Part shown: piece by piece, positions 1 to 8,960 of the stretch
How the letters are laid out: each line of letters opens with the position of its first letter
Position numbering within the stretch: the stretch's first letter is position 1
Source of the DNA: an uncultured Bacilli bacterium
GTDB taxonomy: Bacteria; Bacillota_I; Bacilli_A; RF39; UBA660
Length of the DNA stretch: 37,323 nucleotides
Assembly: GCA_947585915.1 (NCBI GenBank)
Contig: CANPXJ010000005.1
Span: 1-37,323, forward strand
Direction of reading: 5' to 3'
Program-made: the position numbers and the translations under genes
Notes under the pieces: generated by a model
Told to the model about the DNA's origin: nothing
Databases searched by the model: none
Seen by the model: only the letters and a program-made list of their open reading frames with translations

Positions 1-119
1 TGGTGATTAAATTAATTTGCAATTTTTTTGATTAATTATTGTGCAAATTATAAGTTAATTTAATTTGCAAATGTATACTTTCTCGGAGGGTGTATAATAT
101 TTAGAAAGGATGTGTTGCT

Positions 120-395
120 ATGCCTCGTACTTATTCTAATGATTTTAAATCTATGCTTGTTAATCTTATTGTTAACGAAAAGCATTCTACTATTGCTACT
201 GCTCATCAATTTGAAGTCCCTCTTAAAACTTTAGAAAAGTGGATTACGGCTTATAATAAAGATCATAATGTCTTTGATTCCAATTATCTTTCTCCTTCTA
301 GACAAATTGAAATCTTAAAAAAGCAAGTTGCTAAATTACAACGGGATAATGACATTTTAAAAAAAACTATTTCTTTATTAGCAAAAAAGGAATAA
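120..395 (+). CDS. IS3-family transposase OrfA (HTH, leucine-zipper-like C-terminus)
   Basis: MPRTYSNDFKSMLVNLIVNEKHSTIATAHQFEVPLKTLEKWI... resembles InsE/HTH_Tnp_1; ends ...KKTISLLAKKE. Confidence 0.88.
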   Translation: MPRTYSNDFKSMLVNLIVNEKHSTIATAHQFEVPLKTLEKWITAYNKDHNVFDSNYLSPSRQIEILKKQVAKLQRDNDILKKTISLLAKKE

Positions 396-1276
396 ATTTA
401 TTTGAAAGTATTAAGGTTCTCAATAATGATTTCCCTTTAATTTCTATTTGTAATGCTTTAGGGGTTAATAAATCTTCTTACCTTTATTGGTTGAATTTTT
501 CTTCTCTTAAAGATTCTTCTTCCTTTTTTAATCTTATTATTAAAATTTATTCCCAAAGTAATGGTATTTATGGTTCTCCTAAAATTACTTCTATCTTAAA
601 TAACCATTATAATATTTCTTGCTCTGTTTCTAAAGTTTCTAGAGCTATGGCCTTATTAGGTATTAAATCCATTGTTTCTTCCTCTTTTCCTAAAAAAATT
701 TCTAGAATTACCAGTAAAGAAAAATCTTTAATTGTTAATTTAATTAAAGATTTAGATATTTCTCACATTAACCAAGTTTGGACTACTGATATTACTTATA
801 TTAAAACTTCTTTTGATGGCACTTTTTATCTTATTTCTTTTATTGATTATTTTTCTAAGAAAGTTGTTGCTTGGGGTCTTTTTGAAAATCAAAAAACCGA
901 TAAAATTATTTCTGTTTTAAATAAAGCCATCATTAAAAGAAATCCTAATCCTGGTTTAATTATTCATTCTGATAAAGGTGCTCAATTTCGATCTAAAGAA
1001 TATAGAAAATTTTTAAGTAAACATAATTTTGTTTTTAGCTATACTTCTTTAAATCACTCTTGTGATGAAAATGCTGCTCAAGAATCTTTTCATTCTTTAT
1101 TAAAAAAAGAATGGTTATATCAAAAAAAATTATATACTTTTCATGATGCATACAGGGAAATTTTCAACTATATAGATGGGTTTTATAATCCGATTAGAAT
1201 TCATTCTTCTTTAGGGTATGTTTCCCCCATTGTCTTTGAAAATAACTTTTTTAATTCTAATACCCCCTCTAATTAG
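383..1276 (+). CDS. IS3-family transposase OrfB (DDE integrase core), probably made as an OrfAB fusion by -1 frameshifting; ORF track begins at TTG 491
   Basis: WTTDITYIKT, IHSDKGAQFRS, ENAAQESFHSLLKKE = D-D-E integrase motifs; frame open upstream to the slippery A AAA AAG at 383-389. Confidence 0.88.
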   Translation, partial: KKGINLFESIKVLNNDFPLISICNALGVNKSSYLYWLNFSSLKDSSSFFNLIIKIYSQSNGIYGSPKITSILNNHYNISCSVSKVSRAMALLGIKSIVSSSFPKKISRITSKEKSLIVNLIKDLDISHINQVWTTDITYIKTSFDGTFYLISFIDYFSKKVVAWGLFENQKTDKIISVLNKAIIKRNPNPGLIIHSDKGAQFRSKEYRKFLSKHNFVFSYTSLNHSCDENAAQESFHSLLKKEWLYQKKLYTFHDAYREIFNYIDGFYNPIRIHSSLGYVSPIVFENNFFNSNTPSN

Positions 1277-1409
1277 TGTCTAAATTTTTGACAAATTCCC
1301 AAGACATAAATAATGCATCAAATTATTTACTTAAGCCGATAATTAGAGAAGAGGCTTTTTTAGATAAAAAAAAGATAAATAACGAAAAATTTAAAATTAT
1401 TAAATTTTC

Positions 1410-1679
1410 TTATTCATCAATTAAATTATATTTTATTTTAGTTTTATGAGTTAGGGTATTTAGCATTTCATCAATTACTTTAAGTTCTGCCTCTGTTGTT
1501 ACTGGCATTATCTTGCCACCTTCTAACATACCACTATAACAAGTTATGGTATTATTTTCTTTTTTTAAATTTGTATAAACAATATATTTTTTTAAAGTAT
1601 TTTTTGAATCAAAACTAAATAAAATTTCATATTCTTCTTCAATACCATTATCATTTTTTATTTTTATTTTATTTTCCAT
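1410..1679 (-). CDS. DUF1292-like small protein
   Basis: 89 aa; ...EEEYEILFSFDSKNTLKKYIVYT pattern typical of DUF1292/YrzB-like proteins. Confidence 0.5.
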   Translation of the reverse strand: MENKIKIKNDNGIEEEYEILFSFDSKNTLKKYIVYTNLKKENNTITCYSGMLEGGKIMPVTTEAELKVIDEMLNTLTHKTKIKYNLIDE

Positions 1680-1681
1680 TT

Positions 1682-3094
1682 TTACCTCCTATTAAACATA
1701 GCTACCGTAGCATTATCTTTTCCAGCCGGAATTGTAACGTACTTTCCTTCTTCATTATAAGCTGATATCGACTGATTTAGAGCTTGCGTAATAATTATAT
1801 TACTAATAGTTTCAGGATTACTATTTGCTGTAATACTATAGATATCATCCATTGATAGCAAATCGGTAACTCCATCGCTAAACAACAATAATTTATCATA
1901 AGAGTGATTATTAACTGGAAAACTATTTACTTCCATATATGAATATCCAAAGGCATTACTAATCACATTGTTTCTACTAGCAAAACGCAAATTATTAATA
2001 TCTGTATCAGTAATTTGTTTGTTATTTTCTTTAGCTTTATATTCCATTTCTTTCCACACTACTGAATCATCTCTAGTTATTAACCTTAACCCATTGTCAT
2101 CATACGTATAAGCTCTTGAATCACCTATATTTGTAATTAAGGTTTCGTTTTCAAAAACTATGGCACTAACTAAGGTAGAACCTCCCCCTCTAACATTTTG
2201 GCATAAATCATTATTTATTTGTTTTAACTTTTCTTCATAATTATTAGCTATATCTGTTAAATAATAGTAGCCTTCGGCCGGCAAATGGTTAAACCAATCG
2301 CTTATTTCTTTTAAAAGATAACTACTAGCTTCTTCGCCACGTTCTGTTCCACCCATTCCATCAGCAACAGCGAGTAGCTTAAAATCAGGATTTTGAGGAT
2401 GAGTTAATATTATTACCGAATCTTCTTGATTAGTTCTTTTTTGACCAACAGTAGAAGAGGCAAATAGGGTTCCATCCAATGTGTAATCAACACGTTCATG
2501 TTTTAATTGCGCCCCACTTTTTAACTCTTCTAGACAGCGATTAAAAGCGTTGTAATTGACATGTATATTTTCTGCCGAATTTAACTTTTCTAAATCTTTA
2601 TCAATTAAACTTAGTTCTTCTTGATTATTTTTTTCATAATCATCAATATATGGTTTTAAATCCATATAATTATTAAACCTAGTTGATAAAACAGCTAATA
2701 TTAATTCATATAGTTTTCCACCATTTGTTAAATAATAACTAAAGGCATTAATACTTGAATCATTAACTATTAGTTTAGCGTTATTTAAAGCCTCTATTCC
2801 CGGAAAACAACGTTGTAAAGTTTTCGAATCAAAAAGTTTATAATGCACAGCTCCTTTATAATATTCAGAAATATTTATTGCTTGTTTTAAAATATATTCT
2901 AAAAAATCCATTGAACTAGCAGTTTTAACAATTTCCCGAGCGCTGTTTTCTCTAGTAAAATGAGATGGATATACCTTACGAGTAATACATTTTAAAATAA
3001 TAGAACTCATGTCTTTTCTAAACTCCGGATGAGCTTTTAAAGTCTCGAATATTGCATAGTCAATTTGTTTAATCGTAGCCATTATTATCACCAC
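1682..3094 (-). CDS. PP2C-family serine/threonine phosphatase with N-terminal extension
   Basis: ADGMGGTERGEEAS, LITNIGDSRAY, LLFSDGVTDLL PP2C metal-binding motifs. Confidence 0.85.
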   Translation of the reverse strand: MVIIMATIKQIDYAIFETLKAHPEFRKDMSSIILKCITRKVYPSHFTRENSAREIVKTASSMDFLEYILKQAINISEYYKGAVHYKLFDSKTLQRCFPGIEALNNAKLIVNDSSINAFSYYLTNGGKLYELILAVLSTRFNNYMDLKPYIDDYEKNNQEELSLIDKDLEKLNSAENIHVNYNAFNRCLEELKSGAQLKHERVDYTLDGTLFASSTVGQKRTNQEDSVIILTHPQNPDFKLLAVADGMGGTERGEEASSYLLKEISDWFNHLPAEGYYYLTDIANNYEEKLKQINNDLCQNVRGGGSTLVSAIVFENETLITNIGDSRAYTYDDNGLRLITRDDSVVWKEMEYKAKENNKQITDTDINNLRFASRNNVISNAFGYSYMEVNSFPVNNHSYDKLLLFSDGVTDLLSMDDIYSITANSNPETISNIIITQALNQSISAYNEEGKYVTIPAGKDNATVAMFNRR

Positions 3095-3233
3095 TTTAAT
3101 TTTAACATAGCTTTTTTTCTAATAAAAGTAAAATTTAACAAAAAAATATTGAAAAAAATATTGAAAAAAATTTCTTGCTATTTTCTTGATTTTGTGATAG
3201 ATTATATATCAATTTAGGAGGGTTTATTATATT

Positions 3234-3881
3234 ATGATAGCATATGATAGTACGCAAGCAACTAAAAAGCATATCATAAAAGTTGGCGAGTATCTTGATA
3301 CTTTTTGTGAAAAATTAAATACTACTGATAAGGTTTGTAATGATATCACTAAGGCTACTTTAGTAGATTTAATATTATGGATTATAAATGATTATGAAAT
3401 GCCTGAGGCAGAAATCTTTACTACACTTAAAAACAACACTATAAGTGATACACCTATTGATATATGTGATAAAAAAGAATATTTAAAATATATGATTTAT
3501 TTCTTAAAGTTAAAGAAAAAAAGACATGATTTATCAAAACTATATGCACCTGAGAAAAAATATTTTGATATATGGACACCATATAAAAATAAATATCCAT
3601 ATGGTTCTAAAGAATACTTACAAATTTGTGATAATTTAAAGCCTGCTTTAGAGCACCATTATAAAGTAAATCGCCATCATCCTGAACATTATGCTAATGG
3701 TATTTATGGTATGAATATATTAGATGCAACAGAAGCTTTCTTTGATTGGAAGGCTACATCTGATGAACAGATTAATAGTGATTTTGCCAAGGGTTTAAAA
3801 ATTAATGAAGAAAGATTTGAGTATAGTCCCGAATTAACCTTAATTTTTAATAATACAGCCAAGGCTTTTCCCAAAAAATAA
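3234..3881 (+). CDS. DUF5662-like protein
   Basis: LEHHYKVNRHHPEHYANGIYGMNILDATEAFFDWKAT motif. Confidence 0.6.
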   Translation: MIAYDSTQATKKHIIKVGEYLDTFCEKLNTTDKVCNDITKATLVDLILWIINDYEMPEAEIFTTLKNNTISDTPIDICDKKEYLKYMIYFLKLKKKRHDLSKLYAPEKKYFDIWTPYKNKYPYGSKEYLQICDNLKPALEHHYKVNRHHPEHYANGIYGMNILDATEAFFDWKATSDEQINSDFAKGLKINEERFEYSPELTLIFNNTAKAFPKK

Positions 3882-3912
3882 GAAATCTAAATTAATTAGA
3901 CTTCTTTTTTTT
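3880..3912. terminator. bidirectional intrinsic terminator between convergent genes
   Basis: agaaatctaa-attaa-ttagacttcttttttt imperfect hairpin with flanking A/T runs. Confidence 0.6.
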
Positions 3913-5305
3913 ATGCTTCTATCATATTTTTATAATATTTCCAAGCTAAAACTTTAAAAGTATGGTAATTAATTAAATCTTCGCTTATAACACCATCATT
4001 TATTGCTTGCTTTATTTGAGTAAAAGCATCAGCACAATTAGATAAAATGAACATGTCATTATCGGCAAGTAAAGCATTGACAATTGTTGAACCACTTGTA
4101 TATTTTTTAATAGCATCCATATCTAAATCGTCTGTCATTAAAATTCCTCCGAAAGCTAAATCATTTCTAGCTAATTGGTGAACTCTTAAAGATAAGGAAG
4201 CAGGATTATTTTCATCAACAGCTTTGATAATATTATGAGATACCATTATAGCCTCGGCTCCATTTTCTGCTCCAGCTTTAAAGGGAAGTAAGTCATTGGC
4301 TTTTAATTCATCTAAAGGACGCTCGTCGATTGCCATTCCCGTATGAGTATCTTTGTTATTGCCGTAGCCAGGAAAATGTTTTAAAACATTAGAAACGGAT
4401 GAGGCTTTACTTGAGGCAATAATTGTTTTAGCATATTCGGATGTTATATTAGCATCCTCCCCTAAAGATCTACTATAAATAAAGTCATTTGGATTAGTAG
4501 AAACATCAACAACTGGAGCTAGATTTAAGTTGACTTTTAGACTAGATAGTAAATTATTCATTTCGATATTATTATTTTTTATTGCTTCCAAGCCACCATT
4601 TTGATATATGGTACGTGGGGATGAAAATTTTGAAGAGCGCAAGTTTGGATTATTACTTATTCTAACAACTGTTCCTCCTTCCTCATCAACAGCAATTAAC
4701 ATGGGAATTTTGGAATTAGCTTGATATTTTTCAATTTTATTTATTAAAGATGTTTTTGTTTCATTCTTAGTATCTCTTCCAAATAATATATAGCCACCTA
4801 GAAAATAATTTGTTAAGGCGCTGATCTGACCAGCTTCGGGTACTCTAACAAGTAGTAATTGGCCAATTTTTTCATCTAAAGAAAGTTGTTGCAGTTTTTG
4901 ATAGGCTTTATCATAATTATCGCTAAATACTTTATTATCTTGCCAAGATAAAGGTACTTTTTCAGGTGTAATTTCCAAATTATCTATTTTAGTTATTTTA
5001 ATATCTTGGACATTTAAACTATAATCGATATTTCCTTGATATTTAATATTAATGTTTTGTCCTATTTTAAAATTTCCATTATCATTGTAATTTATTGTAA
5101 AAAAGCTTCCATCTGCTGATTTTATAGTAATTAAATTATTTTCTTTTTTATATACAATTCCATAAAGTTCTTTATCTTTTTTTACTACTTTTTTAACCGA
5201 TGTTTTTTCTTTAAAAGTAGGTTTATGATAAAATTTAATACCGTAAATAACAAATGGACAAATAATAATTATAGCTATAATTATTAGAATAAATACCTTT
5301 TTCAA
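3911..5305 (-). CDS. glycoside hydrolase family 3 (NagZ-like beta-N-acetylhexosaminidase), membrane anchored
   Basis: AVDEEGGTVVRI, KHFPGYGNNKDTHTGMA, MTDDLDMDAI; N-terminal TM. Confidence 0.85.
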   Translation of the reverse strand: MKKVFILIIIAIIIICPFVIYGIKFYHKPTFKEKTSVKKVVKKDKELYGIVYKKENNLITIKSADGSFFTINYNDNGNFKIGQNINIKYQGNIDYSLNVQDIKITKIDNLEITPEKVPLSWQDNKVFSDNYDKAYQKLQQLSLDEKIGQLLLVRVPEAGQISALTNYFLGGYILFGRDTKNETKTSLINKIEKYQANSKIPMLIAVDEEGGTVVRISNNPNLRSSKFSSPRTIYQNGGLEAIKNNNIEMNNLLSSLKVNLNLAPVVDVSTNPNDFIYSRSLGEDANITSEYAKTIIASSKASSVSNVLKHFPGYGNNKDTHTGMAIDERPLDELKANDLLPFKAGAENGAEAIMVSHNIIKAVDENNPASLSLRVHQLARNDLAFGGILMTDDLDMDAIKKYTSGSTIVNALLADNDMFILSNCADAFTQIKQAINDGVISEDLINYHTFKVLAWKYYKNMIEA

Positions 5306-5314
5306 TATGGCCTC

Positions 5315-5875
5315 CTAAAGATGATAACTTAATTTATTTTGATTTCCATCATAACAATTTTCTAATATTTCTTGGCTATTTTCTTCTTGCAATGAACCAT
5401 CCATTTTTAATAAATGGATTTCTAAAATGAAATCTTGAGGATTATTAGTAATATAATCAAGTACTAATTGTTGATATTTATTAAAATCCCTAAATAATCC
5501 TTTTACTAACACTTCTATTTTTGTTTTATTTTTTTCTATTTTAATATCTAAATTATCGATATTATGAAAATAATTTTCTATTTCTAAACTTTCGTTATTT
5601 TCATTTATCTCTAATTCTAATAAGGGAATATAATTAATATTTTTGGCATTATCAAAAATATCCACATATTTAACATCATAATTATAATCTAAAGCTATTT
5701 GTTGCCCCACCACTAAACTTTCCAAATATTTTTCTTTAGGAACAGAAATATATGTTATACCATAATAATCCTTAACATTGGTTTTTACTTTTATCTTGTT
5801 TTCTAAAAAATCAATAAATTTGCCCAAATTATCGTTATAACTCATAAATACATATTTCATAATACATTCCCCCAA
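5315..5875 (-). CDS. hypothetical protein
   Basis: 186-aa ORF, no recognised motif. Confidence 0.55.
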   Translation of the reverse strand: MGECIMKYVFMSYNDNLGKFIDFLENKIKVKTNVKDYYGITYISVPKEKYLESLVVGQQIALDYNYDVKYVDIFDNAKNINYIPLLELEINENNESLEIENYFHNIDNLDIKIEKNKTKIEVLVKGLFRDFNKYQQLVLDYITNNPQDFILEIHLLKMDGSLQEENSQEILENCYDGNQNKLSYHL

Positions 5876-5936
5876 ATCTTATATTACTTTAATTATACCT
5901 CATATATTTTTATTTTACTAGAATTATTAAAGGGTA

Positions 5937-5968
5937 GAAAAAAAGATATTTTATCGTGCAAAATATCT
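5937..5968 (-). terminator. intrinsic terminator of the four-gene membrane-protein cluster
   Basis: minus strand AGATATTTT-gcacgat-AAAATATCT followed by TTTTTTT; 9-bp perfect stem. Confidence 0.75.
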
Positions 5969-6593
5969 AACTATTAATTTTTAATAAATATTCATTCTTA
6001 TTAATATTTTCTTCGATATAATCTAGTTGATTATTAATTTTGTTGATATCTTCTTCTGTTGCCACCTTATATCTTATTAATGTATGTAATTTTTCTTGTA
6101 ACAACAATTTTTTTAGTTGTTGTTTTTTTATTAATCTTTCATAAAATGAAAGCTCTAAGGCAACGTTGTATTCTTTAGCCAAAGGCATTGTTTCAGGTTG
6201 ATAATTATAAAAACTTAATTCCTCATTTTCTCTTTGGGCATAATATGTTTCTATTTTCTCTCTAATATCTTCTTGAGTTGAATCTGGTTCACTATTAACT
6301 TTCTTTAGTTTGGAAATATTATTAACAAATCCTTGTGCACAGGCATATATTGCACCTGTTGTTAAAGCTCCAAAAAGAGGTAAAGTTAAATATCCATTTT
6401 TTCCAAAAGCCGAATCTAAATTGGAAATAAGACCAGGGCAAGTTGTTTTTAGATAATGGTTAAAAATTCCTAAACAAGCTGCTCCCAAAAGAAAAGATGT
6501 TGCAATTTTGGTTTTAGTTACTCTCTTTCTTTGAATTTTATATTTTCTATTTTTAATAAGTTTTCTAAAAGCTTTTGTTTTTTCTAATCTCAT
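5967..6593 (-). CDS. two-TM coiled-coil protein, paralog 4 of a tandem family
   Basis: FRKLIKNRKYKIQRKRVTKTKIA..TM..TM..coiled coil ...YKVATEEDINKINNQLDYIEENI. Confidence 0.7.
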   Translation of the reverse strand: MRLEKTKAFRKLIKNRKYKIQRKRVTKTKIATSFLLGAACLGIFNHYLKTTCPGLISNLDSAFGKNGYLTLPLFGALTTGAIYACAQGFVNNISKLKKVNSEPDSTQEDIREKIETYYAQRENEELSFYNYQPETMPLAKEYNVALELSFYERLIKKQQLKKLLLQEKLHTLIRYKVATEEDINKINNQLDYIEENINKNEYLLKINS

Positions 6594-6611
6594 ATTATCA
6601 TCTTCCTATAA

Positions 6612-7157
6612 TTATCCTCTGACTAATCTGCGTGTTTGTTCTTCAATTTCTAAATCAACTTCTGAAATTGACTGTTTTATATTTATTTTATCTTGATGAG
6701 TTGCAACTTTATAAAAAGCTAAATCTGCTAATTTTTCTTCTAACAATTTTCTCTTTATTTTTAATTTTCTTAAAAGATTTTTGCGATTTTCTTCTAAAAC
6801 TTTCATTTTAGTGTCATAATAACTATCTATTTTTGCTTTAATTATATCGTCATATTCCTTTTCTTCTTTTATTGCTTGTTGTAAATCAGAGGTACTAACT
6901 AACCCACAAAAGGTTGTAGATATTAAAAATCCAATTATACCGGCTAAAAATGTTGCTTTCGCATTATCAATATTAGTCTCCATAACCTTATTAGCAATAT
7001 TAAAAATAGTTAATTGAACAACAGTTGCTCCTGATAGAGCACCTACTCCAGTTGTTATAATATCATAGGCAAATTCACATCTCTTTAACTTTTTTTCTCC
7101 TTTAACATCTTCTCTATCTTTTAACAAATTTCTAAATTCTTTATTGTCATATTTCAT
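6612..7157 (-). CDS. two-TM coiled-coil protein, paralog 3
   Basis: FRNLLKDREDVKGEKKLKRCEFA... LAFYKVATHQDKINIKQSISEVDLEIEEQ. Confidence 0.7.
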   Translation of the reverse strand: MKYDNKEFRNLLKDREDVKGEKKLKRCEFAYDIITTGVGALSGATVVQLTIFNIANKVMETNIDNAKATFLAGIIGFLISTTFCGLVSTSDLQQAIKEEKEYDDIIKAKIDSYYDTKMKVLEENRKNLLRKLKIKRKLLEEKLADLAFYKVATHQDKINIKQSISEVDLEIEEQTRRLVRG

Positions 7158-7705
7158 ATGTTCCCTCCACTTCTAATTAAGGCTCTTTGTTTTTTTATCT
7201 CCGCTTCAATCGATAATATTGAATTTTTTAATTCCTTTTTCTCTTTGTGTTTTAATGCATTATAACTAATTAAATCTTTTTGTTTATTTAGTAATATTTG
7301 TTTTTTTAACAGCAAGGTTTGTAAGTTGTCTTCATCTTTTATGTTCTCGATTCTTTTTTCATAATAATTTTCAACTTCTGATTTAATCCTATCATTATAA
7401 TATCTTTCTAATATTACAGCTCTTTTTATTTTAGAAATAAAATTCGATCCATATAAAGAACTAGATATTAAAAAACCAACTATACTAGCTAATGCTATAC
7501 TTTTCCAACATTCAGGATTAAAAGCAATTGGGCTGTTATTAATATTTTGAATGATCAAATCTATAAACCCTACTATTACACCCCCTAATGCTCCTATATA
7601 AAGAGAGTCTAGTCCAACTTCTGTTTTTATAACCTTTCTTCTATTTTTATATTTATCTCTAGCTTCAAGTAAATCTTTAAATAAAATGTCATCTACATTA
7701 TTCAT
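7154..7705 (-). CDS. two-TM coiled-coil protein, paralog 2
   Basis: FKDLLEARDKYKNRRKVIKTEVG... LISYNALKHKEKKELKNSILSIEAEIKKQ. Confidence 0.7.
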   Translation of the reverse strand: MNNVDDILFKDLLEARDKYKNRRKVIKTEVGLDSLYIGALGGVIVGFIDLIIQNINNSPIAFNPECWKSIALASIVGFLISSSLYGSNFISKIKRAVILERYYNDRIKSEVENYYEKRIENIKDEDNLQTLLLKKQILLNKQKDLISYNALKHKEKKELKNSILSIEAEIKKQRALIRSGGNI

Positions 7706-7759
7706 ATTTTTTCTCCTCGTTTAGTTTTTTTTGTTTCAAAATATATTTTGCTTCTTCAT

Positions 7760-8215
7760 TTATGACTTTAATTTTTTCTCCAGCATAATATTGTCCTTCT
7801 CAGTTTTAACTTTATATTTATTATAAAGTTTTAATTTTTCTTGTAAATAATCTATTCGATTTTCGACATTGACTGCTTTAGAATATCTTTTATCACATAT
7901 ATTGTCAATTTCATTTCTAATTGCCTTGTTTAAATCTTCTTCTTTTTCTATAATAGACTTTAAATTATTCACTCTTTCTTTAATATATAAAGTGACGTTA
8001 ATCATAGCAATTAACCCTGCTAATACACTTACTCCTATCAAATATGGCTTATTATAATTTATAATTTGTTTTGCTGCAAAAATATAAAGCCCAGAAATTC
8101 CTATCCACAAAGTGGGATAAGATGCCATTTTAACTTTTTCTATTCTTTTTCTTTTAGTTTCATAATCTCTTCTTTTTATTAAATCTTCTAAATATTCATC
8201 ACTATTTAGTTGCAC
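7760..8215 (-). CDS. two-TM coiled-coil protein, paralog 1
   Basis: YLEDLIKRRDYETKRKRIEKVKMA... LYNKYKVKTEKDNIMLEKKL. Confidence 0.7.
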   Translation of the reverse strand: MQLNSDEYLEDLIKRRDYETKRKRIEKVKMASYPTLWIGISGLYIFAAKQIINYNKPYLIGVSVLAGLIAMINVTLYIKERVNNLKSIIEKEEDLNKAIRNEIDNICDKRYSKAVNVENRIDYLQEKLKLYNKYKVKTEKDNIMLEKKLKS

Positions 8216-8253
8216 TTAAAAACCTCCTTTTAGTGGTTTCTATTATAGAATAC

Positions 8254-8284
8254 AAAAAAAGATATTGCAAGCAATACTTTTTAA
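8254..8284. terminator. hairpin terminator near the end of the YugP-like gene
   Basis: aaaaagatattg-caag-caatacttttt. Confidence 0.5.
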
Positions 8285-8949
8285 TCTCTTCTATTTGTAA
8301 ATATTAATATTAAACGAAGTAACTCTAAAATACTTGATAGTACCCCAGCAACATAGGTAAACGCCGCAGAGTTAAGCATCTTTTCTACTCCTTGTGCTTC
8401 GGTTTTAGTCACTAATTTTAATTTTTCTAATTCCTTTTTTGCTCGAGATGAGGCATTAAATTCCACTGGCAAGGTAACTATTTGAAATAATAAACCAATG
8501 GAAACTAAAGCAATACCTAAAGCAAATAAATTTAAGGCTTCTGATAATAGACCAATAAATAAAATAATATAAGCAAAATAACTAGTGAAATGCACAACCG
8601 GAAAAATTAAGCTTCTAAAACGCAAGAATGAATAATTCTCTTTATCTTGGATAGCATGTCCACACTCATGAGCAGCAACACTTAAAGCAGCAATAGAACT
8701 ACCATGAAAAATACTTGTCGATAATCTAACCACTTTATAAGTAGGGTCATAATGGTCAGTTAAATTTCCTTTGACTTCGACAATATGAATTTTATCTAAA
8801 CCATTTTTATCAAGTATCTTCCGCGCCACTTCAAAGCCAGTAATATTCTTTTTATTTTCAATTTTACTATAATTGGCATAATTAGAACTTATATAAATTT
8901 GGGCTATAATAGGAATAAGAATAATTCCTAAAATTATTAATAAATCCAT
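8281..8949 (-). CDS. YugP-like Zn-dependent membrane protease
   Basis: AAHECGHAIQD HExxH motif, multiple TMs. Confidence 0.85.
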   Translation of the reverse strand: MDLLIILGIILIPIIAQIYISSNYANYSKIENKKNITGFEVARKILDKNGLDKIHIVEVKGNLTDHYDPTYKVVRLSTSIFHGSSIAALSVAAHECGHAIQDKENYSFLRFRSLIFPVVHFTSYFAYIILFIGLLSEALNLFALGIALVSIGLLFQIVTLPVEFNASSRAKKELEKLKLVTKTEAQGVEKMLNSAAFTYVAGVLSSILELLRLILIFTNRRD

Positions 8950-8960
8950 AACTTCACTTC

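Larger units (their letters stand above)
72..1293 (+). mobile_element. IS3-family insertion sequence (ends approximate; inverted repeats not confidently resolved)
   Basis: OrfA with HTH and coiled coil followed by an OrfB rve integrase in the -1 frame; candidate TG...CA ends at 72 and 1293, boundaries uncertain. Confidence 0.7.

Noticed and set aside
1-75. Repeated taatttgcaa motifs at the left edge
   Set aside because: Could be IS end or operator repeats, but too short and AT-rich to support, and the window is truncated here.
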